From Nipponacmea schrenckii (taxonomy: Eukaryota; Mollusca; Gastropoda; Lottiidae), in assembly GCA_030562195.1 (NCBI GenBank), contig JAUJPP010000005.1, forward strand, positions 24,539,106 to 24,603,105: DNA of 64,000 nt. The letters run 5' to 3'. The position numbers were made by a program, and so were the translations under genes. Positions 37,626 through 48,762 of the stretch are shown piece after piece; position 1 is the stretch's first letter, and each line of letters begins with the position of its first letter. The notes beneath the pieces are model-generated. The model was not told where the DNA came from. It was given only the letters and a program-made list of their open reading frames with translations, and made no database searches.

Positions 37626-38200
37626 AGACAGGACAGGGGATTTCCTGTTGACTTTATATTACATAACAGATGGGTCATGAGTTATCCTAGATCAGATGAT
37701 TTCTTGTTGACTTTATATTACATAACAGATGGGTCATGAGTTATCCTAGATCAGTGGATATCTTGGTGACTTTATATTACATAACAAATGGGTCATGAGT
37801 TATCCTAGATCAGTGGATATCTTGTTGACTTTATATTACATAACAGATGGGTCAGGGGTTATCCTAGATCAGTGGATATCTTGTTGACTTTATATTACAT
37901 AACAGATGGGTCAGGAGTTATCCTAGATCAGATGATATCTTGTTGACTTTATATTACATAACAGATGGGTCAGGAGTTATCCTAGATCAGATGATATCTT
38001 GTTGACTTTATATTACATAACAGATGGGTCATGAGTTATCCTAGATCAGTGGATATCTTGTTGACTTTATATTACATAACAGATGGGTCATGAGTTATCC
38101 TAGATCAGATGATATCTTGTTGACTTTATATTACATAACAGATGGGTCATGAGTTATCCTAGATCAGTGGATATTTTGTTGACTTTATATTACATACAGG
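37626..38200. repeat. 59-bp tandem array, about 9.5 copies
   Basis: The unit contains GTCATGAGTTATCCTAGATC and TTGTTGACTTTATATTACAT followed by AACAGATGG. Units are more than 90% identical by eye, with variants GTGGATATC and GATGATATC. There are no spacers, so it is a plain minisatellite. Confidence 0.95.
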
Positions 38201-38790
38201 ATATTTAACAGTTTAGAGGAAATCCCTTATGATTCATGGTACATAACAGAGAGGTCAGAGAGTTTGTCTATGACTCCAAATTATAACTCTTATTTTATTT
38301 AACATTATTCATATCTCTGTATCTGCTCAACACATGTGTTTTACCGTTTTGGTGCCAAATTCAAATTATTTGTTAATTTGAAACATTTGGATGATAGGTT
38401 CAATGTATAATTTCAAGTCTGAGAGAACAGAACAATATAATAAAATTAGTTGCTAATATTCCAATTAAAAATCACATCTTACATATTCTATGCAGGTTGA
38501 AATTGTTTTCTATGCAAAACAGAAATTCTAACTGCAATTGAAATACATGTAATCTTTTTAAAACTGTTCGATCAAAACCTCCAATTTCATTAATCATGCA
38601 TTCCATTTATACTGAAAATCACAATTGCATTGTATAATCTTGTAAGGAAATGTGAGGCTTACATTTTTGAAGGTTATCAAGAAATCCTTTGAAATACCTA
38701 AAAAATATTTAGAAATTTCGAGGACCAGTGATAGATATCAATTTAAACCTTTTTCCGGGGGCAATTCCCCAACAGATAATTAATTTGTTT
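38201..38790. repeat. Array flank, first (clean) copy
   Basis: Unique-looking AT-rich flank of the 59-bp array. It is repeated in order but degraded at about 38975-39500. Shared segments include TTCAAATTATTTG, AAACATTTGGATG, ACAGAAATTCTAACT, ATACATGTAATCTTTTTAAA and TTTTTGAAGGTTATCAAGAA. Confidence 0.85.
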
Positions 38791-38799
38791 ATATTTCGT

Positions 38800-39560
38800 T
38801 CAGGAATCCAAAATATACTTTTTATTTAATACAAACCCAGAGGGTCATGAACCCCTTAGATTATTTTGGAATTTGTTGACTTTATATTACAAAAGATGGG
38901 TAGGGTTTACCTAATCAGATGCTATCTGTGTTGACTTTATATTACAAAAAGATTTTTTCAGAAAATCTTTTTTTAATTTTTAAACAGGAATTGAACAGTT
39001 TAGGGGAAACCCCTTGATTCATGTACATAACAAATCAAAGTTTGCTTGACTCCAAATTTAACTCAATTTTTAACATTATATATCTCTGGTATCTGTAACC
39101 TGTTTTTAGTTTTGTCCAAATTCAAATTATTTGTAATTTTAAACATTTGGATGTTTCTGTAAAATTTCAAGTTGAGAGAAAAAAATATAATAAATTTTAA
39201 ACCAATTAAAAATACATTCATTTCATAGGTGAATTTTTTTCATCAAAACAGAAATTCTAACTAAAAATACATGTAATCTTTTTAAAATGTTCGAAAAATT
39301 TTCAAATCTGTTCCATTTATCGAAAATCACAATTGCTTGTAAATCGTAAGAAAAGGGATTTACATTTTTGAAGGTTATCAAGAAACCTTTGAATACCTAA
39401 AATATTTAAAATTTTGAGACGTGATAATATCAATTTGAATTTTGCAATTCCAAAAAATTTATTTTGATTTCGCATTTTAATCAAAATTTTGTAAAATCAG
39501 CTCGCGGCTTTAAACTCTTTTTTTTAATCAGATTCTGATTGAAAATTGGAATTACAAATT
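38800..39560. repeat. Indel-rich second copy of the array tail and flank
   Basis: It repeats the end of the 59-bp array (TTGACTTTATATTACAAAA twice, 38877-38947) and then the whole flank 38201-38790 in the same order, at an offset of roughly 780 bp. It differs mainly by many small deletions, losing for example the G and C runs of CCGGGGGCAATTCCCC. The pattern resembles uncorrected long-read sequence more than substitution-driven decay. Confidence 0.8.
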
Positions 39561-39969
39561 GATGACCAGTGCCCTGAATGCGATTTTTCAAAACCTTTTT
39601 TTCAATCCTCTTAAAGCATATTTTGAATTGACCCATATCAAAATTTGATGTTGTTGAGACAATCTTGCACTAAATATAGAATGAAGCTAAACAAATTTAT
39701 TCAAGCTTGCAAATCTATCTAATATTTCCCTCAAAAAATCAAAAATAATTTTTTTAGTTTGGTATTTCTGTATATTTTGTCTTGTAAATTTGTAATTAAT
39801 TGAAATAATATATTTTTGTTTTGTACATTTCATTTTGTATATACAAGATTTAGATAATGTAAACCACTGTTAAAATATTCATTCATTTCATACTGTTATT
39901 CATCATAATATGAAAATTATTAACAAATAAATATTCTGTAATATTATTCTCTTTTTCTTATTATAATAT

Positions 39970-40910
39970 GGTCGTATATTGTTGTCACCCCTGTCCGTCC
40001 GTCCATCGACAATTGCTTGTGAACGCAATAGAGACTACAGTTTTTGTCAGATTTGAATGAAACTTGCTGTGATCATTTATATTGATGAGATCTCAGACAA
40101 GTGTGAAATTGGCGATTTTGCAATGAATGGTTTTTGAGTTATTGCACTTGACTTAATCAAAATGCATCAAAATCGGCTTGTGAACGCGATAGAGACTACA
40201 GTTTTTATCTGATTTGAATGAAACTTACTGTGATCATTTACATTGATGAGATCTCAGACAAGTGTGAAATTGGCGATTTTGCAATGAATGGTTTTTGAGT
40301 TATTGCACTTGACTTAATCAAAATGCATCAAAATCGGCTTGTGAACGCGATAGAGACTACAGTTTTTATCTGATTTGAATGAAACTTACTGTGATCATTT
40401 ACATTGATGAGGTCTCGGACAAGTGTGAAATTGGCGATTTTTAGATAAACGTTTATTGACTTATTGCCCTTGACTAAGTCAAAACGCGTTGAAACAGACT
40501 TTTGAACACCACAGAGACAAAGAATTTTAATCTGATTTGAATGAAATTTGGTGTGATCATTGAAGTTGATGAGATCTTTGTCAAGTTCGAAATTGACGAT
40601 TTTTTGATTAACTGTTTTTGAGTTATTGCACTTGACTTAGTCAAAACTCTGCAAAATTGGCTTGTGATTGCAATAGACAATACAGTTTTCATCTGATTAG
40701 AATGAAATTTAATCATTTTATTGGTGAGATTTTGAACAAGTTCAATATTAACTATTTTTTGATGAACTATATTTGAGTTATTGCCCTTGACTTAGTCCAA
40801 ACTCATGAAAATTAGCTAGTAAATACAATAGAGACTAGGTTTCATCTGATTTGAATCAAATTTAGTATGAACATTTATATTGATGAGAACTTGGATTAGA
40901 CCTTAATAAT
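39970..40910 (+). repeat. 161-bp tandem repeat cluster, about 6 units
   Basis: It opens with GTTGTCACCCCTGTCCGTCC. The units that follow carry GCTTGTGAACGCGATAGAGA, TGATTTGAATGAAACTTACT and GAGTTATTGCACTTGACTTA. Unit starts fall at about 40015, 40177, 40338, 40498, 40658 and 40820, a period of 160-162 bp. The second and third are nearly identical; later ones are diverged. A reverse copy of the family lies at 44710-45670. Probably the tandem core of a non-autonomous mobile element. Confidence 0.85.
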
Positions 40911-40949
40911 GTTAGAGTTTCTGCCTGTGTTAAAACAGAAAATAAAACT

Positions 40950-41100
40950 GCTTGTTTTTATTATAAACCAAGGCCCCATGTGCTACAGGCTATGTAGGAT
41001 AAAGATCCCTCAAAAATTTCATTCATTGAACATTAGGTACCCGTCTTCATTGGGCCATAAGGTGCAGAAGAGTAGGACGTAAAACTCCATTCATTTCATT
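40950..41100 (+). mobile_element. SINE fragment (3' body)
   Basis: It contains AAGGCCCCATGTGCTACAGG, AAAGATCCCTC, and an end AGGACGTAAAACTCC followed by ATTCATTTCATTTT. These match the other SINE copies in the window. The tRNA-like head is missing. Confidence 0.65.
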
Positions 41101-44050
41101 TTCCATCTATCATTAAAGAACAAATTTTATCTGGTATACATTCAGCGTTATTATTCTTCTCAGATCTAATTAAATAGAAACACATCAAAGAAATGTCAAC
41201 AGAAATTCCATATTTCTATGTTTGGCTCTTTAAAAACTATTTTCAAAGTCTGCTTATGTACACTTTTTCATCAACACAAAGTCAACCTTGAGATTAGTGG
41301 TTTTGTAAAACTGATATTCTGGAAATATTTACCAACAAATGTGCGATGACAGTAAAAGGAAAATAATTAGAATCTTATTGAAAAATATATGTTGACATCT
41401 TAAATTGGGTTGTCCTAAGAAAACATAGTGTGACTCTCTTGAGTGACAACATAATATGATGTCTATATCACTCTACAATTTATGTTTTTAGTAATAGCGA
41501 GATTTATATCTTATTACAGATATTGACAACAATATATCACCTTATCATTGTTTTTTAATTATTTCAAAAATTAACCTTTAAATTAAACATCCTCCTTAAA
41601 AGGTGTACCAGTGTCTCTAGATACGACAATGAGGTGTACAAAAAGTTGTAACTATGGTCTGAAATGACAAAATGAGTTGCTTCCCTTCATTTACAGAAAA
41701 CCTTACAGTTGATTTTTAATGAAAATGCATCTGAACAATCATATTCATGATACTTAATAAGAGGGAAATTGTAATTCTTAAATGTGTTTGAAGATAAAAT
41801 GGCATGGAATTATTTACTACTTTCCACCGTTAAATCCTTACTCAGTAGTTGTTGGCTGCCAGCTAATTGATCAGTCTGGCTGAATGATCTCTTTGTCACA
41901 GGCATTGATTCTGAAAATGTAGAGCAATAATATCAACGAACAAAAGATTTTTTTTGATTTATTTATATAGAAATGAATATGGAAATATTGAACGAATATG
42001 AGTGCTACTTGAATCACATTTTTATTGCATTTACGAGTAATATTCTTTCATTATATTTATACTTCATCAAGGTGTAAGAACGAAGGCTTCAACATTTTAT
42101 ATGTTTGGAAACTTGCTGTTACTTGTTGCTTTCAGTGAATGCATTTATGAAGTTATAGAATTGTATTGTAACGCATTTGAAGAGACATGTTATATACGTA
42201 CTAGTTAGGTAGTGTACAGAGATACGACTGTGTGAACTGAAAACATTTCTCATTTATCATGAAAGGTCATTTTTACTCAGGATTGAAATTAACGTGAGCA
42301 GAATAAATAATACAATGAAAAGATCAGACAAACTAATTTGACGCCACTCTGATTCTATGTGACTTGTTCTTTTGAATGAGCAAGGGTCAATAGTCCGACA
42401 TACGGTTAGTATATCATTTGAAGGCTTACAAGGTCTTGACCAACAAGGTTTCCACGTGCCGTTCCAATGGTTGATGGTCATTAGGGCAACATTAATTCTT
42501 GACCATCTGGAACACGGTTTACTTTTATTTAGGTGAAAGGTCATGTTCAAGTTGACTGTGTAAATGGGACTAGAATATATTTATTCGTCGGATGAAGTGA
42601 GTCTTTGTTGTTTTGACAATTTATTCAATGACATGCTGATAAGTTCAGATGTTAGCCATTGAGTTGAGGTCTGAAATCAAAAACATTTATTTCAAAGTGA
42701 GCAAAGGGCAGGTTTGTACACATACAGAATTGTTTCTTATATAGATCATTACTTGCATAGTATCGGGTTTAGATTCTTGTTCAATTCATTGATAATAAAG
42801 CACAGGACATAGGTGTTTCAGCAACGATCAAGGTTTATTGGGGTTTTATTCGTCGGGTTAATTTGATCCACCATGTCCAGTTATAGACACCAAATAAAAA
42901 CGCATATAAGAATTTGGGTCTGAAAAAAATCACAAAAGTACAAAGTGTTAGATCTACACGCCATCATCATTTTCAAAAGAAAAAAAATAGATTACAATAC
43001 GTGTTCAAGGGTAGTAAACAGTATTCTAGTGAAAAGATTTGTAACCTATATCTGTATCAGGCCTATATCATTCTCCATGCAATGTAGTTTTACGAACAAA
43101 ACAGAGTAAAACGACATTTTGATACTGTAACACCACGATATCGTTGATTTAAACAATAAAAAAAGGGGCAGTAAGTACTTCACCTTGAGTTATTCCACAT
43201 TCATTTCCCACAAATTGTAGATATTTCCGTCTCCGCTAAACAATATACCATTTTACATATGGTCAAAATTTTGAACCAAGCGTATCATATTATTTTGGTC
43301 ACATTATTGAAAGTAGAAGAAATAAAAGTTTGACTCATAAAATTGATATGTTTTACCGCAATAATTTCCCCGCTTTTGGATAGACAGGGTCTCTTGTATT
43401 TAAAAGTAGCTAACGTCGTAAATGATTTTCTAGTGAATGGCAGAATGGACTCAATTTCAGTCAGAATTAATATTTAAGTAGAATAATTGAAGAATTGGAT
43501 AAATAGGATACGAAGGTTGTAGTATTGGGATTCAAAGCTTTGAAATCTTAATAATTCAAATTACCCGATTTGTATTAAAAATCTTCCCTCACAAAAGGAA
43601 AGAAATGTTGACAGTATGGTTCATCTCTAGTTCTGAACCAAACTTCGTGACCGAAATATTGCTATATATATTTAAAGACCTAGCTTTCTGCCAGAAGTAC
43701 ACTTGAATACATGTAGTTCAGTAACACTAGAATAAATGATACTATTTTATAATGTATATGCTGAAAACTTTAAGCGTTTAATATTATTATAGCAAATGAT
43801 ATTTTATTGTGCATTTTAATCAGCTAAACATTGAATAATTATTATACAATAACATGTAGCCTGTTATCATGTTGTAGAATTGACCTGGTTCCATGACCTT
43901 GAGACGCAGACATATTTTGATAAACTACAGTAGACTGACGACTATAAATTATTAAAACATATTCTAGACCTACTATTTTAAAGTACATGCTTTAAATAAA
44001 CCACAAGTAACCTTTATGCAAAACATAACCAAACCAAGAAAAGGGCATCA
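41101..44050. other. Intergenic AT-rich DNA
   Basis: No gene or array recognised. The longest open frames (up to about 97 codons, minus strand 42257-42550) show no domain or splice context. Confidence 0.4.
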
Positions 44051-44445
44051 TTAAAGTGGTGTACACACTACAACATTTCTGCAACATTTTTCCAGCATTT
44101 ATGATTCCAGTACCAATGTTGGAAAAATGTTGTAAGCGTGAACAGAGTTGTTGCTTGTTGGAAAAAAGTCGGAAACTTGTTGGAAAATTGTTGTAAAATA
44201 ATTGCCAAGGTAATTTTTTACAACAATTCTTGCAACTTGTTGGACAATTTTGGTCAATGTGAACAGAAAAAAACAGGTTTAGAACATTATTCCAACATTT
44301 TTCCAACATCAGACTGGTCACGTGATGAACAAAATGGCAACATTTTCAAACATGTTGTTAAAGTGTTGCTATAGTGTAAACAGAGCATGTTGGAAGAATT
44401 GTTGTAAAAAAGTTGGAAAAATGTTGTAGTGTGTACACTCCTTAA
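44051..44445. mobile_element. TTAA-flanked MITE, 395 bp
   Basis: GTGTACACACTACAACATTT at 44059-44078 is exactly the reverse complement of 44419-44438. TTAA lies just outside both ends (44051-44054 and 44442-44445), the target duplication typical of piggyBac-type elements. The interior is built of repeated CAACATTTTTCCAACAT-like motifs in both orientations, so it can fold extensively. No transposase is present, so this is a non-autonomous copy. Two open frames of 78 and 109 codons inside it are products of the repeats. Confidence 0.8.
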
Positions 44446-44709
44446 ACCAATGGTGAGTATATTATGATATTATATATACTAAAGAGACATATAATTTAAA
44501 TTATAGATTCCAATTAGGAATCTTCGATCCACAAAAGTAACAAGAGAATTTTAAAGGAATTGTAAAAAGGTTTTTCTAAATTTTCAAACACCAATAGGAT
44601 CATTTTGCACCATTTCAGTTTTCAAACAGACATCTATGGATCCTGCAATTACATCAAATGAGTGGTGATATCCGTGCCCCAGAAACACATACCAGTTTAA
44701 ACAAGTGGT

Positions 44710-45670
44710 TGCCTAGCCCACTTTAAAGTATATTTTTTGTTTTATACTATATCTCGTCAATATAGATGATCACACCAAATTTAATTTAAATCGGTTGAAA
44801 ACTGTAGTCACCGTTGAGATCACAAACAAATTTTGACAAGGGTAATAACTAAAAAAACATTCATTGAAATATCGTCAAATTTAATCATCAAAATTAATGA
44901 TCATAGCAAATGTATTTAAATCAAACGAAAACTATATACTCGCGTTTGCAAGCCAATTTGGACGTGTTTTGACTAAGTCATGTGCAATAAGTCGAAAAAA
45001 AAAAATGGTCGTTGAAAAATTGTCAGTATCAAACTTGTCCAAGATCTTATCAATATAAATATGTTCACACTAAATTTCATTCAAATTATATAAAAACTAT
45101 AATCTCTGTAGGACTTTATATTCGCCATAATATTAATGCAGGCATAACACTCTTTGTCGTCCCGATCAATACAACCAGTAGTAAAGCAAGCAAGATAGAT
45201 AGTTTATGCCCACTATAAGAATCTTCAAGAAAAATTTCTTCATGAAAATGATAGTGGCATATTCCAACAATCAGATCTTAAAAAACAATCTAGTTCATAG
45301 CAAACTAAAAACAATCTGTACTTAAGAGGTACTATACTTCTAGCCCATTAAGTTATTACTAAGTTTCATAATTTTAGATCAGAACATAAGGATAATATCC
45401 AGCAAATCCAGACCATTTATCCCAATTTCTCAAATTTTCGTTCCACCCCAGGCCTGTACAACTGGAAGAATCCATTCATCGTCAAATTACTAATAACAAG
45501 CCAACTCGTTTTGACTAAAAAAATCATCAATTCCGAACTTGTTCAAAATCTCATCATTATAAATGATCATAACAATATTCATTTGAATCCGATGAAAACT
45601 GTAGTCTCTATCACGTTCAAAAGCCAATTGTAACCGGGCAGAGCAGGATAGGGGTGACGACAATCTAACC
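44710..45670 (-). repeat. 161-bp family cluster, reverse orientation, diverged
   Basis: Reverse complement of the units at 39970-40910: AAACTGTAGTCTCTATCACG, GATGATCACACC, CAAACTTGTCCAAGATCTTA, GTCATGTGCAATAAGTC. The boundary motif AGGGGTGACGACAA at 45650-45663 mirrors GTTGTCACCCCT at the other cluster. A break near 45200-45480 suggests an internal insertion or deletion. Confidence 0.75.
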
Positions 45671-45720
45671 ACTAAGTCGTCTTCTGATGCACCACCAATC
45701 AAACAATAACAACATGGTAA

Positions 45721-48660
45721 ATCTAGATATGCAACTTCATTTCCACTTCCTGTTAAAAATTAATAATATTGTCCGATGACTCTCAGAGCCAAAGGGGCAT
45801 GAAAATTTAATCCAAACAAATCATAAATGGGGTCGTGTCCTCTTACGATCACGATATCATAAATCAGTCCATTGATATATTCCGAAAATTTCCTGTTACA
45901 ATTTAGTATTTTTAATGACATGTCTCACTTCAAAGAACTTCATGAAGTAGATGGTGATAGCGACTCACTGATAGCGATATCACTGACTTGTTGTTATATT
46001 CAAGCTAAATCACATCATCCACCTATCTACTACAGTAATATGATACCTATTAAATATCTTAATATCCAATTAGAATTTAATTAAATTCATACAAATTAAA
46101 TTGCAATAATATAAGTAGTTTTTGAAACAGTTGATGATGAAATTTTAAATGAAAGACGACTGATGAACTCGAACCTGAGTATTGTAACCTCTATCCGATC
46201 AGAAATGCTTAGTAATAGCGATACAAATTTTGATAAACTTTTGCTTGCTTATCACGGAAGAGTTCGATAGTCGTGATTTTGGTTTGAGAGTTATTGACGA
46301 AACATGGCATACGTATGCATATTAATTGTGGATGAAATATGGGAAAAGTACGACATTCCATGCGTGAAAGATGCGAGAATATTTGGCTTTTAGGAGGGTA
46401 GGGCCCTTTGATGGTCGCGTATCTTCTCAAGACACATTCATTTCTGGAAAATCAACTTTGGGCATGTGAATAAATAACTCGAGCAACAAATCAATTTTCT
46501 GTATCAAATATACAATATAATGTGATCCCTATTGGTTTCATTATCGAGTCTGAAACAGCTCAAGGTGGGTCATTTCCGGTGAAGACAAAGGTATATTATA
46601 CTTCAGATATCAACTGTATGTGTTTCCCATCCTTTGATAAGAATTTTAAATTGTATCTGTTTAGTTTTAAACCATTAACTGTAGGTCTAGGGAGTGTGAA
46701 CCTTCTAATGATATCTGTAAATAAGGTTAGAATTGATTTGACCCTAGATTACAATACGTCTCACGTACATGGACAAAATAATTATTAAGCCATTATATTA
46801 ACCATGTCAACTATTTAACACCATGTTGACCACTGTCCAGATAAACTGACCAACATGTATACTGATAATTATATCTATTGTTTGCTTTGATCTATGTTTA
46901 ACATTGCTCATCACTGACTAATACAATGCTTGACCACCCCTGTCGATTGTTTACCATGGGACATGGGTATATGTCTGATTTACTAGTAAAATCTCGTCCA
47001 AAGCAGATCTAAGTTTTTGATAGTTACATAAGAAATGATGTATTGACGTCGGTACTCCCTTGATCACCAGTTAAAGCAGTAAAGGTGAAATATTTAACAC
47101 TCACTGGAAAAAATGTCGGGATAGGATATTACTTCGTAAATATATTCATTGTAAAGTTTAATATGGGGATTCTCTGGTCTCATAATATATGCACCGAGTG
47201 TCGACTGCACCAAATATAGTAGGAGTAGGAAATGTAACAAGTAGATTTTTCTTTATTAAAACTTAAAAGGAAATATAGGAAACAATCACTCGAAAATTCT
47301 TAATTTGAAAATTGAAACTGAAATTGAAATAAGTCACTTGATCCTACGCCGCCCTTAGAAAAAATATTACATTTTATTTAAAATCTCAATCTTGGTCAAT
47401 AAGAGTAAAGTGTATTCTGAGTAGTCGACATCTAAATAATCCGACATCATTTTCTGGTCCTGATTGATATTCTTCGTATACAATATGTTAGACTGGACAT
47501 ATTGAATTGAGTAAACTTGTATCCTACGAAATAGAAATAAGTTTTTTTTTAGTGAGTTTTTTTTTTAAGAAGACTGACCAATTTATGGAGAAAACTGGAC
47601 ACCAGTCTAACAATATGTTTGAAAAACTAAGTATTCCGACATTCTGTACATATTTACTGGTCATACTTACCAGGTACCATAACTAAAGAATAGAATCTCT
47701 ATATAACACAATATATCCATTAAACTAAATAATTATTGAAAAACACTGTTTAGCTTAATTTAATAGATTATAATTTAGTTTTATGCATTTATTGCATTAT
47801 AGAAGGAATTCTGTCTTACATTTTTGACATCAGGAAAATCCACTGATGAATAAAGACCCGTTTCACCTAGTCTACAAATTTCTTTTGTTTTTTTGGTAGC
47901 ATCCATTTAAAAAAAAAATCATATAGAGTATTATAATTCAAGTAGACCTATGTCTCCATTCTTATGCACTTCGTAGAGTTTGGTGGCGCAATGTGATTAA
48001 GCCTATATTGTTTAATCTCCTTCTTCAAAAGATAACGTTATTTTGATGATTAATGTTCAGATATTTTTATTTTAAGGAGCAATGTACACTCGTGTATGGT
48101 GTTATTCAACAATATGTTATCTTCTTTCAACATTTTGAAACAATTTGTCTTGAAAAAAATAGCGACAGATAAGAGTTCAGAGTCAAAGAGACTTAGTCAC
48201 GCTAACCCAACTCAGTGACCCTAATTTGTTGAGAAATACCAGTATTATCAGTGTGCAGTAAGAAAAATAGCCTAATGGGTTCCAAAGTTGAATTATATTC
48301 CCTATATTAATATGTATTAAATAAGTATATTTAGTCCGAGGCATTTCGATAGGTCCAATTCCAGCGTAAGCTCATATGAACTATACTCATTTGAAATGAA
48401 ATGAATGTAGTTTTAGGGAGCTGAGGTTCCAATAAGTTTAGAATATTTATCGGACTCTGTCATGAAGACTCCGTTCCAATATATTCATTGGTTAGGATTG
48501 TAGCGAGGTTCTTTTTACCAATCCTTATTTTGACTTAATTCCACGACAATGATAATTGAGTTATGGTATCAGAATTTGATTCAAGCAAATAACTGGATTT
48601 ATATTAGAATCCCACGTAGAGTCAAACTGACCACTGTAGTGTCAGTGGTCATCTTACTTT
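45721..48660. other. Intergenic DNA without recognised gene
   Basis: No conserved coding content, array or RNA gene was recognised. A small hairpin, TGACCACTG and CAGTGGTCA with a six-base loop, lies at 48628-48651 just before the 27-bp array. Open frames up to 88 codons look like chance. Confidence 0.4.
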
Positions 48661-48762
48661 CGTATATGGTCAATGCTTGTTTCATCAAGAGATTAATGAA
48701 GTGAACAGTGAAACCATTTCTAATACTTGGTGTAGGAAATATTTCAAAATTCATTTATGGGG

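Noticed and set aside
37626..38200. CRISPR-like array
   Set aside because: The 59-bp units abut directly with no variable spacers, and the DNA is clearly animal; it is a minisatellite.
42257..42550. 97-codon minus-strand frame
   Set aside because: No recognisable family, no splice signals in phase, composition like neighbouring noncoding DNA.
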